Positions 58,731 through 64,000 of a stretch of DNA of 64,000 bases are shown one piece after another. Where the stretch lies: the NCBI GenBank assembly GCA_934552825.1, contig CAKTEQ010000003.1:248001-312000 (forward strand), in the 5' to 3' direction. This DNA comes from an uncultured Oscillospiraceae bacterium. GTDB taxonomy: Bacteria > Bacillota > Clostridia > Oscillospirales > Oscillospiraceae. Both the position numbers and the translations under genes were made by a program. Numbering within the stretch: position 1 is the stretch's first letter; every line of letters starts with the position of its first letter. Under the pieces are notes generated by a model. It saw only the letters and a program-made list of their open reading frames with translations. It did no database searches and was not told where the DNA came from.

Positions 58731-59792
58731 TTGACTAAGAAAAGACCTTTCAGCATGCACGTAGACCTCGACTCCTTTATGCCGGCGTCGGAGCAGGAAA
58801 AGGAATATATGGTGCAGATGCGCCCATCATCCACGTTCTTAAAGGACGGTGTTAAGCGCCTCTGGAAAAATAAAGTTGCCACGGTCAGCTTTTTCGTGAT
58901 AGTTATAATAACTCTTGCATCTATATTGCTGCCCATGTTCTGGCCGTATTCATATGACACACAGCTCGGCATTACCCCAGGAAAGCCTGTGGACGCATCA
59001 TATAACAACCTGGCGCCATTCACATACGGCGCAACGGAGCAAAAGCGCATTGATGCCGGTGAAGAAGTTTTTCCCCACGTGTTTGGAACTGACTCCGCGG
59101 GACGTGACTATTTCATCCGTGTAGTATACGGTACACGTATTTCCATTACAGTCGGCTTCTTTGCAAGTATCATAGTCCTTATAATCGGCATGACGGTCGG
59201 ATCCATCGCCGGATACTGCGGCGGCAAAGTTGACCTTGTGATAATGCGGATAGTGGACGTCATTTACTCGCTGCCGGATATGCTCATGGTAATCCTTCTG
59301 GCGTCTGTCCTTAAGGTGGTTTTGGGCGATTCCTTGGAGGGGACGGTGTTCGAGAAGATCGGCAGTAATATCCTTAGCCTCTTCATTGTGTTTGCTGTCC
59401 TGTACTGGGTGTCCATGTCCCGGCTTATCAGAGGTCAGATACTCTCTCTCAGAGAGCAGGAATATGTCATTGCGGCGCAGGCGACAGGCGCAAAGGGAGG
59501 CTGGATAATCAGAAAGCACCTTATCCCCAACTGTATAAGCGTAGTTATAATCTCCACTGCCCTTCAGATCCCCAGCGCAATCTTTACAGAGAGCTATCTC
59601 TCGTTTCTTGGCCTTGGCGTAAACGCACCTATGCCGTCTCTCGGCTCGCTGGCGTCCGACGCGCTCAACGGTCTTACTTCATATCCGTATCGTCTGGTAA
59701 TTCCAGCGGTGGTCATTTCACTTATCGTGCTCTCTCTGAACCTGTTCGGCGATGGTCTGCGCGATGCGTTCGACCCCAAACTCAACGGTTGA
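58731..59792 (+). CDS. oppC: Peptide ABC transporter permease, OppC-like
   Basis: The 353-residue protein has an OppC N-terminal segment (residues about 35-70 with the first membrane helix), a long external loop (FGTDSAGRDYFIRVVYGTRI), then five more segments with the EAA loop LREQEYVIAAQATGAKGGWI and LIPNCISVVII. It ends FGDGLRDAFDPKLNG, typical of DppC/OppC. The start is TTG 58731 after AAGGAGGAG. It pairs with OppB. Confidence 0.93.
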   Translation: MTKKRPFSMHVDLDSFMPASEQEKEYMVQMRPSSTFLKDGVKRLWKNKVATVSFFVIVIITLASILLPMFWPYSYDTQLGITPGKPVDASYNNLAPFTYGATEQKRIDAGEEVFPHVFGTDSAGRDYFIRVVYGTRISITVGFFASIIVLIIGMTVGSIAGYCGGKVDLVIMRIVDVIYSLPDMLMVILLASVLKVVLGDSLEGTVFEKIGSNILSLFIVFAVLYWVSMSRLIRGQILSLREQEYVIAAQATGAKGGWIIRKHLIPNCISVVIISTALQIPSAIFTESYLSFLGLGVNAPMPSLGSLASDALNGLTSYPYRLVIPAVVISLIVLSLNLFGDGLRDAFDPKLNG

Positions 59793-59811
59793 GAAAGGAG
59801 TGTGGAGTAAA

Positions 59812-60834
59812 ATGGCGCTGCTTGAAGTCAAAGATCTGCACACCTCGTTCTTCACCGACGCAGGTGAGGTGCGCGCCGTAAATGGCGTCTCCTTCAATCT
59901 GGACAGAGGAAAGGTATTGGGTATCGTGGGTGAGTCCGGCTCCGGCAAGTCCGTGACAGCTTACTCAATAATGCAGATACTCGCCTCCACCGGCAAGATC
60001 GTCTCCGGCTCTATAAAGCTGGACGGTCAGGAGCTTGTTGGAGCGGGGGAGAAGGTAATGCACACTGTCAGGGGCAACAAGATATCAATTATCTTCCAGG
60101 ACCCCATGACATCCCTTAACCCCACATACACAATAGGGCATCAGCTCATAGAGGCTATAACCCTGCACACAAACCGCAACAAAAAACAGGCGCGGGAGAG
60201 AGCTGTGGAAATGTTGCGGCTCGTAAACGTGAACGAGCCGGAAAAGCGCATGAAGCAGTACCCCTTTGAGTTTTCCGGCGGTATGCGCCAGAGAGTTATG
60301 ATAGCCATGGCGCTGGCGTGCGAGCCTGATATACTCATCGCCGATGAGCCGACAACGGCGCTGGATGTGACAATCCAGGCGCAGATACTCGAGCTTATGA
60401 AATCTCTCCAGGAAGAGCTCGGCATGGCGATAATCATGATAACCCACGACCTGGGCGTAGTTGCCCAGATGTGCGATGAGGTTATCGTCATGTACGCCGG
60501 CTCCATATGTGAGCAGGGTACGGCGGACGAGATATTCTATAACCCCTGCCATGAATATACTAAGGGCCTTCTTAGATCCATCCCGACCGCGGCTACCGCC
60601 GGCAAGAAGCTCGAGCCTATAACCGGTACGCCTATTGACCTGCTCAATATGCCGAAGGGCTGCCCCTTCGCTCCCAGGTGCGAGGCTGCTATGAAAATCT
60701 GCATCAATGAGCGATGTGAGCGCATGGATATTAACGACGCGCATCAGGCGTCCTGCTGGGTGAATGTAAAGCGCGGAGTTGAGGACAGCTCAATAGAGCT
60801 CTCCGGCCAAGAGGAAGGAAGTGACGCACAGTGA
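59812..60834 (+). CDS. oppD: Peptide ABC transporter ATPase, OppD-like
   Basis: The 340-residue ATPase has Walker A GIVGESGSGKSVTAYS near residue 38, the Q-loop IFQDPMTSLNP, signature FSGGMRQRVMIAMALAC, Walker B ILIADEPTTALDV and the oligopeptide C-terminal domain (GCPFAPRCEAAMKIC) whose cysteines hold an Fe-S cluster in some Opp/Dpp ATPases. ATG 59812 has AAAGGAG upstream. Its last four bases overlap oppF. Confidence 0.95.
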   Translation: MALLEVKDLHTSFFTDAGEVRAVNGVSFNLDRGKVLGIVGESGSGKSVTAYSIMQILASTGKIVSGSIKLDGQELVGAGEKVMHTVRGNKISIIFQDPMTSLNPTYTIGHQLIEAITLHTNRNKKQARERAVEMLRLVNVNEPEKRMKQYPFEFSGGMRQRVMIAMALACEPDILIADEPTTALDVTIQAQILELMKSLQEELGMAIIMITHDLGVVAQMCDEVIVMYAGSICEQGTADEIFYNPCHEYTKGLLRSIPTAATAGKKLEPITGTPIDLLNMPKGCPFAPRCEAAMKICINERCERMDINDAHQASCWVNVKRGVEDSSIELSGQEEGSDAQ

Positions 60835-61814
60835 GCGACAATAAGCAGCCCCTGCTTGAGGTCAAGGACCTTAAGGAGTATTTTGATATCTCCGTGGGCG
60901 GGTTCAAAACGAAACCCCTCAAGGCTGTGGACGGCGTCTCCTTCACGGTCAATAAAGGTGAAACTCTTGGACTTGTAGGTGAGTCCGGCTGCGGCAAGAC
61001 AACTGTCGGACGCACGATACTGCATCTGTATAAGCCCACAGCCGGCGAGATATGGTTCGAGGGCAAGCAGATAAAAACGAAGAGCGACATTAACGAGTTC
61101 CGCAAAAAGGCGACAATGGTATTCCAGGATCCATATTCGTCTCTTAACCCCCGCATGACAGTCGCCGATATAATCGGCGAGCCGCTTGACGTGCATAAGC
61201 TCTATTCTTCAAAGGCGGAGCGTCAGGAGAAGATACTTGAGCTTATGAATCATGTTGGGCTTAACAGTGAGCACGCCGCGCGCTACGCTCATGAGTTTTC
61301 CGGAGGTCAGCGTCAGCGTATCGGCATCGCGAGAGCGCTGGCGGTAAATCCTGAGTTCATCGTATGCGACGAGCCGGTGTCCGCACTTGACGTGTCGATT
61401 CAGGCACAGGTCATCAATATGTTTGATGAGCTTCAGGATAAGCTCGGACTTACATATCTCTTCATAGCTCACGACCTGTTGGTGGTGCGGCACATAAGCG
61501 ACCGTATCGCGGTCATGTACCTGGGCAAGATGGTGGAGCTTGCGGACGCAGCAGAGATATACGACCACCCCTTGCATCCATATTCACAGTCTCTGCTCTC
61601 CGCGGTGCCGGTGCCGGATCCGAAGACGGCCAGAGCGAATAAGCGCATAGTGCTCAGCGGCGATATTCCAAGTCCCCTCAACGCGCCGTCAGGCTGCCCC
61701 TTCCGCACACGCTGCGCATACGCAACGGCGCGCTGCGCCCAGGAAACGCCGGCATTCCGGGAGGTTTCCTCCGGGCACTTCGTGGCGTGCCACAGAGTTG
61801 ATGAGATCAACTGA
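60831..61814 (+). CDS. oppF: Peptide ABC transporter ATPase, OppF-like
   Basis: The 327-residue partner ATPase has Walker A GLVGESGCGKTTVGRTIL near residue 50, VFQDPYSSLNPRMTVADI, signature FSGGQRQRIGIARALAV, Walker B FIVCDEPVSALDV and the C-terminal GCPFRTRCAYATARC domain. The extended sequence between residues 10 and 25 (FDISVGGFKTKPLKAVDG) is typical of OppF. It starts with GTG overlapping oppD (GTGA). Confidence 0.95.
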   Translation: MSDNKQPLLEVKDLKEYFDISVGGFKTKPLKAVDGVSFTVNKGETLGLVGESGCGKTTVGRTILHLYKPTAGEIWFEGKQIKTKSDINEFRKKATMVFQDPYSSLNPRMTVADIIGEPLDVHKLYSSKAERQEKILELMNHVGLNSEHAARYAHEFSGGQRQRIGIARALAVNPEFIVCDEPVSALDVSIQAQVINMFDELQDKLGLTYLFIAHDLLVVRHISDRIAVMYLGKMVELADAAEIYDHPLHPYSQSLLSAVPVPDPKTARANKRIVLSGDIPSPLNAPSGCPFRTRCAYATARCAQETPAFREVSSGHFVACHRVDEIN

Positions 61815-61827
61815 AGAAAAGTCAATT

Positions 61828-61869
61828 AATGCGCCCGGAAAACTTCCGGAGTGCGTATTGAATATTTTT
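61828..61869 (+). terminator. Partial terminator between oppF and oppA
   Basis: CCGGAA pairs with TTCCGG inside an imperfect outer AATGCGC/GTGCGTATT stem, followed by ATATTTTT. It could adjust oppA abundance relative to the membrane genes or shield the upstream mRNA end. Confidence 0.5.
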
Positions 61870-61886
61870 AAGAAAGGAAGAGAAAA

Positions 61887-63728
61887 ATGAAAAAGATTCT
61901 CGCACTTTTGCTGGCTCTTGTCATGGTCCTGTCCCTCGCAGCTTGCGGCGGCAGCAAGAAGCCTGCAAACAATGAAAATGGAGAAGGCACAACAACTACA
62001 GCTGCCAACTCCATCGCAGTGTGCCTGGCTTCCGAGCCTGACACTATCGACCCCGCACTGAACTCCGCAGTTGACGGAGCTACAATGCTGGCACACCTGT
62101 TCTCCGGTCTCGCAAAGTGGGCGCAGGATGATGAGGGCAAGCTCATCATCGCTCCCGACGCAGCTGAAGAACTGGTTGACGGTGTTGAGAACGAAGACGG
62201 CACAGTTACATACACCTACACACTGCGCGACGGTCTCGTATGGTCCGATGGTCAGCCTGTGACAGCCGGCGACTTTGCTTTCGCTTGGCAGCGCGCTGCT
62301 TCCACAGACCTTGGCGCTGACTACGGCTACATGTTCGAGGTTGTTGACGGCTATGCTGATATCTGGGCAACAGATGACGCGGGCAACTTCGTCAACCCCG
62401 ACGCAGAGCTGAACGTTAAGGCCACCGACGAAAAGACTCTGGAAGTCACACTTGCAAACCATGTCTCCTATTGGAACGAGCTGCTCGCATTCCCCACATA
62501 CTTCCCCGTACGTGAGGATGTTGTGTCTAACGACGCATGGGCAACAGATCCTTCCACATACGTCTGCAATGGCCCCTACAAGCTCACAGGCTGGGAGCAC
62601 AACAGCGTTATCACAGTGGAGAAGAACCCCGACTATATTGACGCTGATGAGATCAAGATGGATAAGATCCAGTTCTTCCTCTCTGATGATACCAATAACA
62701 TGCTCACAAACTTCAAGAACGGCACTTGGCAGCTCATCGACGACGTTCCCACAAACGAGATCCCCAACCTGAAGACAGATTACCCCGATGAGTTCGTGGT
62801 AGCTGGCCAGATTGGTACATACTATGTCTGCTGGAACATCAATGAGCATATCCTGCCCGCATCCAGCACACTCACAGGCGCAGAGGCTGAAGAAGCAAAG
62901 GCTGAGATCCGCCGCGCTACAGCTCTGCTTTTTGATCGCAACTACATCGTTGAGCAGATCACACAGGCAGGCCAGATCCCCGCTTCCTCCTTCGTTGCTA
63001 TGGGTATGACCAACCCCGACGGCACACAGTTCTATGAGACTGCCGGCGAAAGCAAGGATTATGTCGGTTACTATGATGTATCCGTTGACGCATATGAGGA
63101 CAACTTCACACAGGCCGTTGAGATCCTGAAGAAGTACTACACATATGACGAGGCAACAGGTATGTTCACAGACTTCCCCACACTGACATACCTCTACAAC
63201 ACATCTGACAGCCACAAGGCTATCGGTGAGTACCTCCAGGGCGCTCTCGCAGCAGTTGGCATCACAATGAATCTGGAGAACCAGGAGTGGAGCACATTCC
63301 TGAACACACGTAAGGCCGGCGACTACTCCATCGCTCGTAACGGCTGGCTGGCTGACTACAATGATCCTATCTGCTTCCTGGATATGTGGACAACAGTTTC
63401 CGGCAACAACGACGTTCAGTTCGGTAAGGGCGACAACGCAAACGTTGCTATCTACAACATGGATCTCACACCCTACGGTTATGACATAAAGGTTGAGAAC
63501 GGCACATGGGCAGAGACTTACGACGTCCTCATCAGCACCATCAAGGGCTGCACAGACAATGAGACACGTTATGACCTCATGCACCTGGCAGAGGATATGC
63601 TCATGGATACAGGCTGCATCGTACCTCTGTACTTCTACACAGATATCTACATGCTGGACGACAGCGTGAGCGGATTCTACTCCAACCCCCTCGGCTACAA
63701 GTACTTCATGTACTGCACGATCGGCTGA
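61887..63728 (+). CDS. oppA: Peptide ABC transporter substrate-binding lipoprotein, OppA-like
   Basis: The 613-residue protein has a lipoprotein signal, KKILALLLALVMVLSLAAC, with the lipidated Cys in LAACGG at about residue 21, a Glu/Thr-rich linker, and an SBP_bac_5 domain (SEPDTIDPALNSAVDGATML, NGPYKLTGWEHNSVITVEKN, ARNGWLADYNDPICFLDMW). It captures oligopeptides outside the membrane for OppBCDF. Codon use is far more biased than in neighbours (Thr almost always ACA, Asn AAC, Phe TTC), which suggests very high expression. AAAGGAAG precedes the ATG. Confidence 0.95.
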   Translation: MKKILALLLALVMVLSLAACGGSKKPANNENGEGTTTTAANSIAVCLASEPDTIDPALNSAVDGATMLAHLFSGLAKWAQDDEGKLIIAPDAAEELVDGVENEDGTVTYTYTLRDGLVWSDGQPVTAGDFAFAWQRAASTDLGADYGYMFEVVDGYADIWATDDAGNFVNPDAELNVKATDEKTLEVTLANHVSYWNELLAFPTYFPVREDVVSNDAWATDPSTYVCNGPYKLTGWEHNSVITVEKNPDYIDADEIKMDKIQFFLSDDTNNMLTNFKNGTWQLIDDVPTNEIPNLKTDYPDEFVVAGQIGTYYVCWNINEHILPASSTLTGAEAEEAKAEIRRATALLFDRNYIVEQITQAGQIPASSFVAMGMTNPDGTQFYETAGESKDYVGYYDVSVDAYEDNFTQAVEILKKYYTYDEATGMFTDFPTLTYLYNTSDSHKAIGEYLQGALAAVGITMNLENQEWSTFLNTRKAGDYSIARNGWLADYNDPICFLDMWTTVSGNNDVQFGKGDNANVAIYNMDLTPYGYDIKVENGTWAETYDVLISTIKGCTDNETRYDLMHLAEDMLMDTGCIVPLYFYTDIYMLDDSVSGFYSNPLGYKYFMYCTIG

Positions 63729-63748
63729 TTTAAGCTGAGTAAGATTAT

Positions 63749-63780
63749 AACCCCGGCTCGTAAGAGCCGGGGTTATTTTT
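63749..63780 (+). terminator. Terminator of the opp operon
   Basis: TAACCCCGGCTC pairs with GAGCCGGGGTTA around GTAA, followed by TTTTT. Confidence 0.93.
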
Positions 63781-63788
63781 GCGTGCTA

Positions 63789-63817
63789 TTGATTTCTGGG
63801 ACCGTGTGGTATATAAT
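63789..63817 (+). promoter_or_regulatory. Promoter of the last gene
   Basis: TTGATT (63789-63794) and TATAAT (63812-63817) are 17 bases apart. Confidence 0.65.
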
Positions 63818-63861
63818 AAAACAAAAGTTCTCGCAAAGCTAAGAACGAGGGGAAGAGCAAT

Positions 63862-64000
63862 ATGAAGAAGATATTCAGCGCGCTGCTTGCGGTGATCCTG
63901 TGCTCAGCGGTGATTGGGCCGGGGGCGTTCGCGGCGGGGGAGAGGAAATACCTTGAGAATACGGGAGTATCATGTGAGGTGCCTGATAATTGGGTGCAGC
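63862..64000 (+). CDS. Secreted protein, N-terminal part only
   Basis: The frame begins at ATG 63862 after GAGGGGAAG and runs off the window. The first 23 residues, KKIFSALLAVILCSAVIGPG then AFAAG, form a standard Sec signal peptide with cleavage after AFA. The mature part begins GERKYLENTGVSCEVPDNWV; too little is visible to name a family. Confidence 0.7.
   Translation, partial: MKKIFSALLAVILCSAVIGPGAFAAGERKYLENTGVSCEVPDNWVQ

Noticed and set aside
61689..63584. Minus-strand open frame of 631 codons opposite oppA
   Set aside because: It arises from the strong codon bias of oppA; the product is Cys/Val-rich with no domain features.
1..64000. CRISPR array or intact prophage
   Set aside because: No regularly spaced direct repeats, cas genes, integrase, terminase or capsid genes were seen; only element remnants are present.

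Overview
The window looks like a chromosome segment of an anaerobic, spore-forming Firmicute, most likely a gut Clostridia member near Oscillospiraceae/Ruminococcaceae. The evidence is moderately high GC, AGGAGG-type ribosome binding sites, sigma-A-like promoters in the few AT-rich gaps, a SigH-like sigma factor, a SpoIVFB-like M50 protease, the DapL route to diaminopimelate, a type III glutamine synthetase and a T-box leader. The genus is inferred and was not tested by any search.

Layout. 1-3.5 kb: the tail of a PLP amino acid decarboxylase, ruvC-ruvA-ruvB, a SigH-like sigma factor and a zinc-ribbon protein. 3.5-10 kb, minus strand: a nitrogen operon read as GSIII glutamine synthetase, an ammonium channel fused to a PII domain, a T-box leader with an Asn (AAC) specifier, asparagine synthetase and a C26 glutamine amidotransferase-like hydrolase. 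10.2-30.4 kb, plus strand: about 20 kb of tightly packed genes (split glutamate synthase in three genes, a second glutamine synthetase, an ANTAR response regulator, pyrG, glmS, purC, purB, purA, guaA, dapF, dapL, carA, carB) ending at a strong terminator. Almost every product makes or spends glutamine, glutamate or aspartate. The two divergent nitrogen transcripts start from strong promoters and open with similar hairpins that share a GCAAAGGCGU foot. With an ANTAR (RNA-binding antiterminator) protein encoded inside the operon, these are the best candidates here for an incompletely described regulatory circuit.

30.4-36.7 kb: a small membrane protein, an M50 protease, an HD-domain protein, two serine tRNAs, then a duplicated terminator and a 4 kb remnant of a phage or conjugative-element polyvalent protein with two related nuclease-like domains and a zincin motif. 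36.8-50 kb: accessory metabolism and transport (Na/Pi symporter, a truncated MATE pseudogene, a CntK-like histidine racemase homolog, an XRE/DUF6514 pair, LysR with an NSS symporter, a flavoprotein, GldA, PutP, a lipid kinase, a DUF11 repeat protein, DegV, tRNA-Pro). 50-57 kb: feoA-feoB, a decayed MFS transporter, a MATE exporter, and a CofE-like ligase paired with a second GMP synthase that lacks the glutaminase domain. 57.6-63.8 kb: a complete peptide ABC transporter operon (oppBCDFA-like) behind a highly structured leader. The window ends in the signal peptide region of another secreted protein.

How it works together: GSIII and Amt-PII bring in and fix ammonium, the GOGAT and GS genes interconvert glutamine and glutamate, and the downstream amidotransferases spend the glutamine on CTP, glucosamine-6-P, GMP and carbamoyl phosphate. 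Asparagine synthesis is separately gated by tRNA-Asn charging through the T-box.
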